DNA from: CAZMBI01 sp964564675
GTDB lineage: Bacteria; Pseudomonadota; Alphaproteobacteria; Rickettsiales; UBA3002
Assembly: GCA_964564675.1 (NCBI GenBank)
Contig: CAZMBI010000003.1
Location: 62,001 to 126,000, forward strand
Reading direction: 5' to 3'
DNA: 64,000 nucleotides
The position numbers and the translations under genes are program-made. The notes below the pieces were generated by a model. That model had not been told where the DNA came from. It saw only the letters and a list, made by a program, of their open reading frames with translations, and ran no database searches. This document shows positions 17,737 through 26,150 of the stretch, piece by piece (the first letter of the stretch is position 1; every line of letters begins with the position of its first letter).

Positions 17737-18246
17737 ATGACCGCTTTTCTCACCGACTCCTTTACTAGCCCCGCTACCACCAACCCCCTTGACATCGCCG
17801 AAGAACTGATCGAATCGCGCGACTGGCTCTGCGATCGGCCGATGGAGGAAGAGCTGCTGGCCGAAATCGCCGGTCACTGGTGTAATTACCGCGTGTGGTT
17901 TACCTGGCAGCCCGATCTGGAAGTGATGATGTTTTCCTGCGCGTTTGATTCGAAACTGCCCGAATCCGGACTGAAACATATTTACCCAATCCTCGCCGGC
18001 ATCAATGAAAAGCTGTGGCTCGGCCATTTTGGCGTGTGCAGTCTGGAACATACCATTATGTTTCGCCATGCGCTGCTGCTGCGCGGCGGCAAAGGCGCCA
18101 CCGCCGAACAGATCGAAGATTTGATCGATATCGCCATCAATGAGTGTGACCGGTTTTATCCCGCCTTTCAATCCGTGGTATGGGGCGGCAATAGCTGGGA
18201 AGATGCGCTGAATATCGCCCTGATGGATACCGCCGGGGAGGCATGA
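17737..18246 (+). CDS. YbjN domain-containing protein
   Basis: A 169-residue cytoplasmic protein of the YbjN family, which has a fold like type III secretion chaperones; its function is not known. The N-terminal part (PLDIAEELIESRDWLCDRP) and the central block (KHIYPILAGINEKLWLGHF) are family features. The start at 17737 is chosen because GGGAGG lies 5 bases before it; an earlier ATG at 17704 lacks this. It overlaps proC by 4 bases (ATGA), a pairing seen in other alphaproteobacteria. Confidence 0.88.
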   Translation: MTAFLTDSFTSPATTNPLDIAEELIESRDWLCDRPMEEELLAEIAGHWCNYRVWFTWQPDLEVMMFSCAFDSKLPESGLKHIYPILAGINEKLWLGHFGVCSLEHTIMFRHALLLRGGKGATAEQIEDLIDIAINECDRFYPAFQSVVWGGNSWEDALNIALMDTAGEA

Positions 18247-19112
18247 ATACCGACCACTCACGCGATCTGTTCAGCCCCGATGCCCCTTTAATCCTAATCG
18301 GGTGCGGCCATATGGGCCAGGCACTGGTGGAAGGCTGGCGCCATGCCGGCGTGCCTGCGGACTGCTTGCTCGTTATTGACCGCAACCGCGACAAGCTGCA
18401 CGCATTGCATACCCGGCTGGGTATTTCCGGGTTTCTTTCCATGAATGAGTGGCCGGCCTCGCTTTTACCGGCGGCGATTATGCTTGCCACCAAACCGGCA
18501 GGGCTGGCTGATTTGCTGGCTCAGCTTTCCGCACGCAACCTGTCACGCCCGCCGCTGATTCTCTCCGTGGCCGCCGGCAAGATGCTCGCGTTTTACGAGG
18601 AACGCCTGTGGCCGCAAACACCGGTAGCCCGCGTTATGCCCAACACCCCGGCAACCGCCCGCGAAGGCATGAGCATCTGTATCGGCAATGACCAGGTGAG
18701 CGAGACGCATCGCCGGCTGATCAGCACGCTGATGGAAGCGGTGGGTAAGGTGTTGTGGCTGGACGACGAACAGCAAATGCATGCGGCCACGGCGTTGGCG
18801 GGCAGCGGTCCCGCCTATTTGTTTTATCTGCTGGAATGTCTGATCGAAGCCGGCATGGCCGAAGGGCTGCGCGAGGAGCAGGCAAGACAGCTGGCAGTGC
18901 AGACCATGAAAGGCGCCGCCTGCCTGGTGGAGCAATCAGGCGAGCCCATTTCGCAACTGCGAAATAATGTCACCAGCCCCGGCGGGACGACCGCCGCGGC
19001 GCTGGATGTCCTGATGCGGGACACGGCGCAGACCAGCCTTTCCGCGCTGATTAACGAGGCGCTGGGCGCGGCGGTGCAACGCTCTATCGCGTTAAGCCGG
19101 GACCGGAGCTGA
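18243..19112 (+). CDS. proC: Pyrroline-5-carboxylate reductase
   Basis: Last enzyme of proline biosynthesis, reducing pyrroline-5-carboxylate with NAD(P)H. The Rossmann motif GCGHMG is at 20-25, ATKPAGLADLL follows the second half of the nucleotide fold, and the C-terminal signature TSPGGTTAAALDVL is the dimer and active-site block. At 289 residues it is slightly longer than usual because of a 15-residue N-terminal extension. It is coupled by overlap to the YbjN gene upstream. Confidence 0.95.
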   Translation: MNTDHSRDLFSPDAPLILIGCGHMGQALVEGWRHAGVPADCLLVIDRNRDKLHALHTRLGISGFLSMNEWPASLLPAAIMLATKPAGLADLLAQLSARNLSRPPLILSVAAGKMLAFYEERLWPQTPVARVMPNTPATAREGMSICIGNDQVSETHRRLISTLMEAVGKVLWLDDEQQMHAATALAGSGPAYLFYLLECLIEAGMAEGLREEQARQLAVQTMKGAACLVEQSGEPISQLRNNVTSPGGTTAAALDVLMRDTAQTSLSALINEALGAAVQRSIALSRDRS

Positions 19113-19120
19113 GCGTATTT

Positions 19121-19177
19121 GTGCGATGCACAAAAATACTTGACCGGATCTGTTTTTTTTGGCATAGTGCATCGCAA
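19121..19177 (+). promoter_or_regulatory. Phasin promoter with two TGC-N3-GCA operator-like sites
   Basis: TTGACC (19140-19145) and CATAGT (19163-19168) are separated by 17 bases, a good sigma70-type promoter for the phasin gene 53 bases downstream. The sites GTGCGATGCAC (19121-19131) and GTGCATCGCAA (19167-19177) flank the hexamers as an inverted repeat; each contains TGC-N3-GCA, like the sites bound by the PHB regulator PhaR. The PhaR assignment is inference; no phaR gene is in the window. Confidence 0.65.
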
Positions 19178-19221
19178 CACTGAGGTGTTGGTCCATTACT
19201 GTTTTTAAAAAGGAGAGAAAG

Positions 19222-19641
19222 ATGGTTACCAAGAATCCGTATGGCGACTACATGAAAATGTGGAGCGACTTTCAAAACCCGAACTTCGATGTGAATAAGG
19301 TATTCAACATCAGCCGGCGCAATGCCGAGGCATTTTCCGCCGCCGGCAGCGTGGTAGCGGAAAGCGTGCAGAAACTGTCGCGTCATCAGGCGGAAAGCAC
19401 CCGTTCGCAAGTCGAGCAAATGCTCAAAGCCACCAAGGATATGATGACCAGCGGTTCGCCGGAAATCAACACCACCAAGCAGGCGGAACTGGCTAAAACC
19501 ATGTTCCAAAGCTCGCTGGATAATTTCCGCCAGATGTCGGAAATGATGACCCAGTCGATGTTTGAAGCTTCGGATGTCATCAGCCGCCGGGCTGCTGAAA
19601 GTCTGGAAGAGTTTGGTGACGTTAACCGCAAAGCAGCCTGA
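19222..19641 (+). CDS. Phasin family protein
   Basis: A 139-residue helical, amphipathic protein of the phasin family that coats polyhydroxyalkanoate granules. Features: SDFQNPNFDVNKVFNISRRN, the family's N-terminal pattern, then a long helix rich in Gln, Met and Ser (VQKLSRHQAESTRSQVEQML, MFQSSLDNFRQMSEMMTQSM), and no cysteine. A strong ribosome site (AAGGAGAG) precedes the ATG. The gene is a single unit with its own promoter and intrinsic terminator. The PHB depolymerase at 54.6 kb supports a granule role. Confidence 0.9.
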   Translation: MVTKNPYGDYMKMWSDFQNPNFDVNKVFNISRRNAEAFSAAGSVVAESVQKLSRHQAESTRSQVEQMLKATKDMMTSGSPEINTTKQAELAKTMFQSSLDNFRQMSEMMTQSMFEASDVISRRAAESLEEFGDVNRKAA

Positions 19642-19671
19642 CTGCCGTTGGTTTGTCTTTGCTAAATGTGT

Positions 19672-19700
19672 AAAAGGGCGCCCTCTGCGGCGTCCTTTTT
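19672..19700 (+). terminator. Intrinsic terminator after the phasin gene
   Basis: Inverted repeat AAAAGGGCGCC / GGCGTCCTTTT with a 6-base loop, running into a T-tract. It lies 30 bases after the phasin stop. As the stem has A-runs on its other side, it may also serve the convergent sensor kinase gene. Confidence 0.85.
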
Positions 19701-19710
19701 CATGTCCGGG

Positions 19711-21030
19711 TTAACGCGGCAGGGTGATGATCACGCTCAACCCGCCGTGCGGGCGGTTTTCCAGTTCGATTGTCCCGCCATGCGCCTGCACCACATCGCG
19801 GGCGATGGACAGACCAAGCCCGGCCCCGCCGGTGCGGATATTGCGCGAGGGGTCAAGCCGGGTAAACGGCCGAAACACCGTTTCATACTCGCTTTCCGGG
19901 ATGCCCGGCCCGTCATCGGTGATCGTGATCAGCCAGTGTTTCTTTTCTGCCTGCTGGGCGATGTCGGCTTTCTCACCGTAACGTATGGCGTTGTCGATCA
20001 CGTTTTGCAGGGCGCGGCGCATGGCTTTGGGGCGGATTTCCGCCACGCCGTCTTCGGCGAGCTGCAGCGTCACCGGTTCTTCATGATGCTGGTAATCCAC
20101 AACGATGTCTTTGAGAAACGGCGCCAGCATCACCGTCTCGGTTTGCTCGCGTCCTTCACCGCGGGCGAAATCCAGATATTCCTGAATCATATGCTCCATC
20201 GCCTCAAGGTCGGATTCGAGCTCGGCCCGGCGCGAGTCATCCAGCCCCAGCATCGCCAGCTGCAGGCGCAGCCGGGTTAAGGGGGTGCGCAGGTCGTGGC
20301 TGATCCCGGCAAGCATCTCGGTGCGCGTGCTGACCTGGCGCTGAATGCGGTCGCGCATGGTCACGAAGGCATGCCCGGCCTGGCGGACTTCAGTAGCCCC
20401 GCGCGGCGAGTAACCCGGCATGTCCTGCCCCATCCCGAACCGCTTGGCGGCTTCCGCTAGTTGCCGGATCGGCCGTATCTGGTTGCGCAGAAAGAGTATG
20501 GAAATAATCAGCAGAATCAGAGCCGAGCCCACCATCCACAACAGAAAGATATAGGTGGTGGAGCTGACCAGCCGTTTCTTGGTCATGTGAAACACCAGCG
20601 TGCCGTTATCCATCAATACGGCGATTTCGATATCGCCTTCGGGCGGGACACGCCGCACCATGAATGGCTGCGCGATCTGGCTGGAAAGCAGGTCATAAAA
20701 CTCCGGATATTCCTCCGCCCCCTTGCCGGAGACAAACACACGCTCCTGCGAGCGATCGTAAAACACCCCGATGCCGAGCATTTCGCCAAGCGCCGTCACT
20801 CGCTTAACGCGTTTATCCGGCGGCTGTTTTTCGAACTCATGCACCAGCAACATCACCTCACCGGCCAGCGTGCTTGACATATTGCGCACGATCGAATCCC
20901 AGTGCCGTTCATAAAACATATATATCGCAAACAGCTGAACAAGCACCACCGGCAGCACCAGAATCAGCAACGCGCGGCCGAACAGCGTGGCGGGCAGGAA
21001 CGTTTTAATGGTCTGCTTGATGCGGCCCAT
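19711..21030 (-). CDS. Membrane sensor histidine kinase (EnvZ/OmpR-type system)
   Basis: Two-component sensor. Membrane segments lie at about 18-38 and 158-180 and enclose a periplasmic region of about 115 residues; then a HAMP linker (LRNQIRPIRQLAEAAKRFG), the phosphoacceptor His in GISHDLRTPLTRLRL (about residue 245) and the ATPase motifs N (NVIDNAIRYG), G1 (DDGPGIP) and G2 (GGAGLGLSIA). It resembles EnvZ in order and size. I use the ATG at 21030 (439 residues); a TTG at 21039 would overlap the regulator stop. The signal is unknown. Its cognate regulator is directly upstream. Confidence 0.93.
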   Translation of the reverse strand: MGRIKQTIKTFLPATLFGRALLILVLPVVLVQLFAIYMFYERHWDSIVRNMSSTLAGEVMLLVHEFEKQPPDKRVKRVTALGEMLGIGVFYDRSQERVFVSGKGAEEYPEFYDLLSSQIAQPFMVRRVPPEGDIEIAVLMDNGTLVFHMTKKRLVSSTTYIFLLWMVGSALILLIISILFLRNQIRPIRQLAEAAKRFGMGQDMPGYSPRGATEVRQAGHAFVTMRDRIQRQVSTRTEMLAGISHDLRTPLTRLRLQLAMLGLDDSRRAELESDLEAMEHMIQEYLDFARGEGREQTETVMLAPFLKDIVVDYQHHEEPVTLQLAEDGVAEIRPKAMRRALQNVIDNAIRYGEKADIAQQAEKKHWLITITDDGPGIPESEYETVFRPFTRLDPSRNIRTGGAGLGLSIARDVVQAHGGTIELENRPHGGLSVIITLPR

Positions 21031-21035
21031 AATGC

Positions 21036-21725
21036 TCAATCGGTGTGTAATATATAGCCCGAACCGCGCAAGGTCCGGATATAAACCGGGCGGCCGGGCA
21101 CGGGCTCGATTTTCTTGCGCAGGCGATTGATCTGCACATCCACACTGCGTTCGTTCTGGCTGTCGCCGCCGCCGACGCCAAGCGCCGCCAGCGCCTCGCG
21201 GGTGACCGCCTCACCGGGCTGCGCAGCCAGCACCTGCAACAACCCGGCTTCCGCCTGTGTCAGATAAACCGGCTCGTCCTCTTTATATAGGCGCCCGGTA
21301 CTTTTCTCAAACCGGAACTCGCCGAAGCGAATCCGCTCTCCTGCCGCAGCCGGCGCGCCGGGCTGCCGCAACAGATTATTCAACCGCAAGACCAGCTCGC
21401 GCGGCTCAAACGGTTTGGTCAGATAATCGCGCGCGCCGATTTCCAGTCCGCGCACACGATCAGCCGGCTCGGTCATGGCGGTGAGCATCAGAATCGGCGG
21501 CTGATTCGCCTCCGGCAACGAAGCGGCCAGTTGCAGCCCGGTTTCTCCCGGCATCATCAAATCGAGCACCATGGCATCGAAGCGGAAATAATCGAGCGCT
21601 TCACGCGCGGCTTTGGCATCGGGCGCTGTGGAGACAAAAAACCCCTGATCGCTTAAGTAACGCTGCAACAACTGGCGCAGACGTTCATCATCATCCACCA
21701 CAAGGATATGAATTAACGGCGTCAT
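21036..21725 (-). CDS. OmpR-family response regulator
   Basis: DNA-binding response regulator, 229 residues. The receiver domain (1-120) has the acidic pocket VVDDDE at 9-14, the phosphoacceptor D55 in MVLDLMMPGE and a conserved Lys in YLTKPFEPREL. The C-terminal winged helix (about 135-225) ends in QINRLRKKIEPVPGRPVYIR and RGSGYILH, as in OmpR. It is translationally coupled to the Smr gene upstream (ATGA overlap) and followed by its kinase. Confidence 0.94.
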   Translation of the reverse strand: MTPLIHILVVDDDERLRQLLQRYLSDQGFFVSTAPDAKAAREALDYFRFDAMVLDLMMPGETGLQLAASLPEANQPPILMLTAMTEPADRVRGLEIGARDYLTKPFEPRELVLRLNNLLRQPGAPAAAGERIRFGEFRFEKSTGRLYKEDEPVYLTQAEAGLLQVLAAQPGEAVTREALAALGVGGGDSQNERSVDVQINRLRKKIEPVPGRPVYIRTLRGSGYILHTD

Positions 21726-22264
21726 CGCTTCACTTTTTTCAATAATATCCGGTAAGCGCCCTCATCTTTGGGGGAAGCCCTGGCAAAGGCAAGTATAAAA
21801 GGCCGGAGCATCGGGTCATTCAGCCAGTGCGGTAACCGCGTTTTCAGTATACCCCCGCCGCTGCGGCCCTTGCCGGTGATCACCAGCAGCACACGCTGGC
21901 CGCGCTCGCGCATGGCTGCGATGGTTGCCACCAGCGAATCATAGGCTTCGGCCTGTGTTTTTCCGTGCCAGTCAAGCGTGTAATCCGCCGCCAGCTCGCC
22001 CTTGTGCAGGCGCTCAGCCAGCCGGCGGTCCAGCCCGGCATAATGGCTGGCCTGAAGCGGCGGCAGGGGGCCGGCCGGTGCAAAAGCGGGCGGTTGGGCT
22101 TTTTCGGCCCGGCCGAGCACAGGCGGCACGGGAGACTCCGGAGGCTTGTCCGCCGCATCGGCGCTGTCTTCATAAATCCGGTCATGGCGGGTGACGGTAC
22201 GCCACAACCGCTCCTCTTCGGGCGTGACCCGGCGCTCATCTGGTGGCTTGGGCGGTTTCATCAT
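21722..22264 (-). CDS. Smr domain protein
   Basis: A 180-residue protein with a C-terminal Smr domain (about 95-180), a fold with nicking or RNA-cleaving activity in several proteins. The domain is recognised by LDWHGKTQAEAYDSLV and VITGKGRSGGGILKTRLPHWL, followed by ARASPKDEGAYRILLKKV. The first 90 residues are Pro-rich and probably disordered. The start overlaps the mltA 3' end by 29 bases. In alphaproteobacteria an Smr gene commonly follows mltA; its task there is not known. Confidence 0.88.
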   Translation of the reverse strand: MMKPPKPPDERRVTPEEERLWRTVTRHDRIYEDSADAADKPPESPVPPVLGRAEKAQPPAFAPAGPLPPLQASHYAGLDRRLAERLHKGELAADYTLDWHGKTQAEAYDSLVATIAAMRERGQRVLLVITGKGRSGGGILKTRLPHWLNDPMLRPFILAFARASPKDEGAYRILLKKVKR

Positions 22265-23396
22265 GATGATCCTTAGGTATGAGGATTATCCACTCACCCC
22301 GGTATTTCTGGCGACCGGCGCGGGCTTCGGCGGCTTCTCCCTGGCCGAAAAAGATATCCCCGCGCAGCGGACCGCGAATGGCCCCGCCGGTATCCTGGGT
22401 GATCATCAGGCGGCGAAAATACTGCAGCTGATCGGGGTTCGGGCTGGTAAACGTATTGACAAAAACCGGCAGGCCATAAGGCAGCTGCTTTGGGTCGATG
22501 GCCAGGGAACGCTCCGGCGTCAGCGCCACGCCCTGCGCCCCCGGCGGCATTGACTGCACGCGGTTAAGGGCGAAAAAGATGTAGGACGGATTCGCCTGCA
22601 TCACATCACGCGCCTGTCGCGGATGCTCATACAGCCAACGGCGAATGGTTTGCAAGGACAGCTTCTCCCTTGGGATGGCGCCGCGTTCAACAAGCACGTT
22701 GCCGATGGCAACATATGGCCGGTGGTTTTTGCCGGCATAGCGCAGCTCGAGCAGCCGGCCGTCGGGCAGGCGCACGCGGCCAGAGCCCTGTATATGCAGG
22801 AAAAACAGCATGACCGGATCTTCCAGCCAGACCAGTTCCTCTCCGCGACCGGCCAGCGCGCCGGCTTCGATCTGCGCGCGCGTTGCATAAGGGGCGGGTG
22901 CGCGCAAATCTGCCGGCACTGCGTATGCCGGATAGGCAAAGCGCGCATCAGGCGTGAGCGAGCCGTTTAGCACCGGGATGTAATAGCCGGTAAACAGGCC
23001 GCTGTGGCGCGTGTTGGTGTGTAGACGATAGGGGGTGAAATGACGCTCAAAAAACCGTCTTGCCCGGTTGTGTGAGGGCGATCGCCATTGCGCGGCTTCA
23101 CGACAGGTGGCGGCCAGCACACCCGGATCCATCAGGGTCGCGATCGCGGAATCTGTTGGCTTGGGGCTAGCGCAGGAGCGGCGAAACGCAGCCAGCGCCT
23201 CGGCGTGGCGATCATGCGCCCAGCCAGGTATCTGTTCATATGCAACCGGCTGCCATTGCAGGCGTTCGGGTTGCACCGCACAGGCAGCAAGCATCAGACC
23301 GCACAGCAATACCGCCGCGCGTATCGTCCGCTCAGGTCGCGATAATCGCCCAGTTCGGGTTACGCGATTTAAGGTCTCGCTCAAATGTCCACTCAT
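22236..23396 (-). CDS. mltA: Membrane-bound lytic murein transglycosylase A
   Basis: Lytic transglycosylase that cleaves peptidoglycan to 1,6-anhydromuropeptides, anchored as a lipoprotein. An N-terminal hydrophobic stretch ends in the lipobox LMLAAC (Cys at about 39). The MltA domain follows (HTNTRHSGLFTGYYIPVLNG), and the C-terminal 3D domain holds the catalytic Asp in ITQDTGGAIRGPLRGDIFFG. Start choice is uncertain: the ATG at 23396 gives 386 residues and lies inside the timA gene (65-base overlap), because no start after the timA stop leaves a usable signal peptide; an ATG at 23453 is also possible. Confidence 0.9.
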   Translation of the reverse strand: MSGHLSETLNRVTRTGRLSRPERTIRAAVLLCGLMLAACAVQPERLQWQPVAYEQIPGWAHDRHAEALAAFRRSCASPKPTDSAIATLMDPGVLAATCREAAQWRSPSHNRARRFFERHFTPYRLHTNTRHSGLFTGYYIPVLNGSLTPDARFAYPAYAVPADLRAPAPYATRAQIEAGALAGRGEELVWLEDPVMLFFLHIQGSGRVRLPDGRLLELRYAGKNHRPYVAIGNVLVERGAIPREKLSLQTIRRWLYEHPRQARDVMQANPSYIFFALNRVQSMPPGAQGVALTPERSLAIDPKQLPYGLPVFVNTFTSPNPDQLQYFRRLMITQDTGGAIRGPLRGDIFFGQGEAAEARAGRQKYRGEWIILIPKDHHDETAQATR

Positions 23397-23994
23397 CGGC
23401 GATATCCTGAACCCGCGACGGATCGCCTTCAATGACGTTTTTCTCTTCATCACGCACCACGTGCACCTGTTCCGACAAGAATTGCACCGTGATCTGGGCG
23501 GCGGCTTTTTTCATTTCGGCGCCAACGATTTCGGCTTCCTTCAATGAAATCAGCGTGGTTTCCGTGGTGTGACTCTTTTCTTCCTGCTCCTTCATGCTTT
23601 CCTCGAACGACTCGTATACTTCCGGAGAAAGCAGCATTTTCAGGGTCTCGCGATCATGCTGGTTGAAGGCATCTATCACCATTTCAAACGCGGATTTGGC
23701 GCCGTTTAAAAATTCACTCACGCTGAACGCCGGGTCGGTCGCCTTCATCTTGTGAAGGGCGTTGGTGATCTGTGCATCTTCGAACTCGGGCAGCGTTTCT
23801 TCTTCCGGTTCGGCTTCCTGGCTTTCTGCAGGCTTTTTCTCCGGCGTGACTAACTTCAGTCCATCCTTATCGGTTTGGGTTTTGCTGAAATCATGCCCGG
23901 TTTTCTGCCCCAGGACACTGCGATAGCGCAGTATAATAAACAAAGCGATGGCGCCCAGTACGATTAGATCGCCAAAAGGTATTGATTCTCCCAT
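23332..23994 (-). CDS. Tim44/TimA family protein
   Basis: A 220-residue membrane-anchored protein with a C-terminal Tim44-like (NTF2-fold) domain, homologous to the matrix motor adaptor Tim44; TimA proteins are found in alphaproteobacteria next to secB, as here, but their function is not settled. Seen: one N-terminal membrane helix (FGDLIVLGAIALFIILRY), an acidic linker (about 50-75), then the domain from FSVSEFLNGAKSAFEMVIDA to the end (DEWTFERDLKSRNPNWAIIA). It heads the minus-strand operon that continues with mltA. Confidence 0.9.
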   Translation of the reverse strand: MGESIPFGDLIVLGAIALFIILRYRSVLGQKTGHDFSKTQTDKDGLKLVTPEKKPAESQEAEPEEETLPEFEDAQITNALHKMKATDPAFSVSEFLNGAKSAFEMVIDAFNQHDRETLKMLLSPEVYESFEESMKEQEEKSHTTETTLISLKEAEIVGAEMKKAAAQITVQFLSEQVHVVRDEEKNVIEGDPSRVQDIADEWTFERDLKSRNPNWAIIAT

Positions 23995-24145
23995 GATAAT
24001 GACATTCCTTCATGAAACAGCAACTCGGAACCCTAGCGGAGTTTGAGCGGCTTGTGAACCGATTTTGGATTTTTTCTTTTGTTCAACTAACGCATTTGAT
24101 ATAGAGCGTTTTTAATGAATTTTAACCCTCACCGGCGGAGATCCA

Positions 24146-24634
24146 ATGAACGATACCCAAACCGACCAGCCCGCGGCACCTTCACTGCTGCTCAAGGGCC
24201 AGTATATCAAGGATGTTTCCTTCGAAAATCCGCGGGCGCCGCATAGTCTGCTCAACCTGCGTGAGGCGCCGGGCATCGATATCAGTGTCGATCTCAACGC
24301 CCAGCGCCTACAGGAAAACATGTTCGAGCTGATTATCCATATCGCCGCCCGTGCCATGCAGGAAAAAAACACCGTTTTTCTAGTTGATATTGATTATGCC
24401 GGAATTTTTGAAATCACGGGTATCAGCGACGAGGCAGCGCTGGAGCAAACTGTGCTGGTGGATTGCGCCTATTTATTGTTCCCGTTCGCCCGCCGGGTGA
24501 TCGCCGATATCACGCGCGATGGCGGATTCCCCCCGCTGCAACTGGAACCGATTAACTTCCACATGCTTTACGAGCAGAATAAAAGCTCGATTACGCGCAG
24601 CGGCCCTGCTCAGGAAGAACCCGCCGTCAACTAA
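24146..24634 (+). CDS. secB: Protein-export chaperone SecB
   Basis: Tetrameric cytoplasmic chaperone that keeps preproteins unfolded and delivers them to SecA. The 162 residues include the family blocks QYIKDVSFENPRAP, FLVDIDYAGIFEITGI and LLFPFARRVIADITRDGGFP, and a variable acidic tail. It is divergent from timA, across about 150 bases that should hold both promoters; I could not pick convincing hexamers there. Confidence 0.95.
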   Translation: MNDTQTDQPAAPSLLLKGQYIKDVSFENPRAPHSLLNLREAPGIDISVDLNAQRLQENMFELIIHIAARAMQEKNTVFLVDIDYAGIFEITGISDEAALEQTVLVDCAYLLFPFARRVIADITRDGGFPPLQLEPINFHMLYEQNKSSITRSGPAQEEPAVN

Positions 24635-24675
24635 AAAAAGCCGACATATGCCATGGTCTCAATCGGGTGTATCCA

Positions 24676-25101
24676 TTAAAACGGCTTAAAGATCACCAGG
24701 AACACGATCGCAATCAGCAGCACGGTCGGCACCTCATTCACGATTTTGAAATAACGCGCACTTTTGCGGTTAGCGTCAGCGGCAAATTGCTTAACCTGAA
24801 CCGCCATCATACCATGCAGACCGGACAATATAACCACCAGTGTGATTTTGGTATGCAGCCAGCCCTGCGTCCAGGCGCTGAGCTCGGAGGTGACCCAAAT
24901 ACCCGTGACCCATGCCGCCAGCATCGCCGGAGTCATAATGAACCGCAGCAGACGGCGCTCCATCACCTTAAACGTCTCGGAGGTTTCCGATCCCCCGCTG
25001 GTTTGCGCGTGGTAAACGAACAGGCGGGGCAGATACAGCATTGCCGCCATCCATGCTATGACGGCAATAATATGCAGTGATTTGGCGAGTTCATAGGTCA
25101 T
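24676..25101 (-). CDS. hemJ: Protoporphyrinogen IX oxidase HemJ
   Basis: Four-helix membrane protein that oxidises protoporphyrinogen IX to protoporphyrin IX, the HemJ type used by most alphaproteobacteria in place of HemG or HemY. The 141 residues start MTYELAKSLHIIAVIAWMA with the conserved His at 10 and continue with LYLPRLFVYH and the last segment VPTVLLIAIVFLVIFKPF. The start at 25101 overlaps the hemH stop (ATGA). It stands directly downstream of hemE and hemH, which catalyse the earlier and later steps of the same pathway. Confidence 0.93.
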   Translation of the reverse strand: MTYELAKSLHIIAVIAWMAAMLYLPRLFVYHAQTSGGSETSETFKVMERRLLRFIMTPAMLAAWVTGIWVTSELSAWTQGWLHTKITLVVILSGLHGMMAVQVKQFAADANRKSARYFKIVNEVPTVLLIAIVFLVIFKPF

Positions 25102-26150
25102 GCGGCAATTCCTTGCGGGCATTTAATAAATGATTGTGGACAGATTCGCCCGCCGGCGTGTGAGCAGATGGTATGGTCGGTTTCTACCCCAGCGCACAAC
25201 TCGGCCAGCGAGCGGATGAAATGGCTTTGCGTTCCCAACGCCGGCACCCGGAAATAGCCGGGCACGCCGGCATGGTCCGCCAGCTCGCGATATTCTATGT
25301 CCAGTTCGACAAGGGTTTCCGAATGTTCGGAAACAAAAGCGATGGGAATCACCACGATCGGGCGTTTATCGGCGCCGGCCCGTTTGATTTCATCTTCGGT
25401 TGAAGGACCGATCCATTTCAGCGGGCCGACGCGGCTTTGATAGCAGCCGAGGATCTCGCAGTCGTCGGCGTCTAGCTGCTGGCTTACCGCCTTGACGGTT
25501 TGCTCCACCTGCCATTGATAGGGATCGCCCTGCCGGATGATTTTCTCCGGCAGCCCATGTGCTGAAAATAACAGGCGCGGAGTCCCGTACTCACGCGCCT
25601 GGTTAATATAGGAGCGAATCGTCTGGACATGTGACGCAATAAACGGCTCACTCAACGGATAACAGCAAATGGTGGTATGCGGAGCGTGGATATCTGCTTG
25701 CTTCGCCACGCGGTGCCATTCCTTGATGGACGAGCCGCTGGTGGTGGTGGAAAACTGCGGATATAGCGGCAGCAGAATCACATGATCGGGTGCATAGGCT
25801 TTTACCCTCTGCGCCACTTCCTCGCTCATCGGGTGCCAATAACGCATGCACATAAACGCTTTTACCTGGCCGGCATCTGCCAGCGCCGCTTCCAGAGCAT
25901 CGGCCTGTTCCTGGGTTTGTTCGACAATGGGAGATTTGCCTCCGAGATTTTCATATATTTCTCGCGCAACCGGTGCCCGCCGTGAAGATATAAACCGCGC
26001 CAGGCCATAACGGATCCATTTCGGCGCGCCGATAATAGCCGGATCATTGAAAAGATTGAATAAAAATGGCTCCACTGATTCCGGCCTGTCCGGCCCGCCC
26101 AGATTAAACAGAACAATGGCCGTTTTGGTTTGCGGTGTGATGGCCTTCAT
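25098..26150 (-). CDS. hemH: Ferrochelatase
   Basis: Inserts ferrous iron into protoporphyrin IX, the last step of haem synthesis. The 350 residues show FNLGGPDRPESVEPFLFNLF, PLYPQFSTTTSGSS and the catalytic His region LLFSAHGLPEKII. The C-terminus has four cysteines (about 319, 329, 337 and 344), a pattern compatible with the [2Fe-2S] cluster reported for Caulobacter ferrochelatase; that it binds a cluster here is inference. The start directly follows the hemE stop. Confidence 0.96.
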   Translation of the reverse strand: MKAITPQTKTAIVLFNLGGPDRPESVEPFLFNLFNDPAIIGAPKWIRYGLARFISSRRAPVAREIYENLGGKSPIVEQTQEQADALEAALADAGQVKAFMCMRYWHPMSEEVAQRVKAYAPDHVILLPLYPQFSTTTSGSSIKEWHRVAKQADIHAPHTTICCYPLSEPFIASHVQTIRSYINQAREYGTPRLLFSAHGLPEKIIRQGDPYQWQVEQTVKAVSQQLDADDCEILGCYQSRVGPLKWIGPSTEDEIKRAGADKRPIVVIPIAFVSEHSETLVELDIEYRELADHAGVPGYFRVPALGTQSHFIRSLAELCAGVETDHTICSHAGGRICPQSFIKCPQGIAA

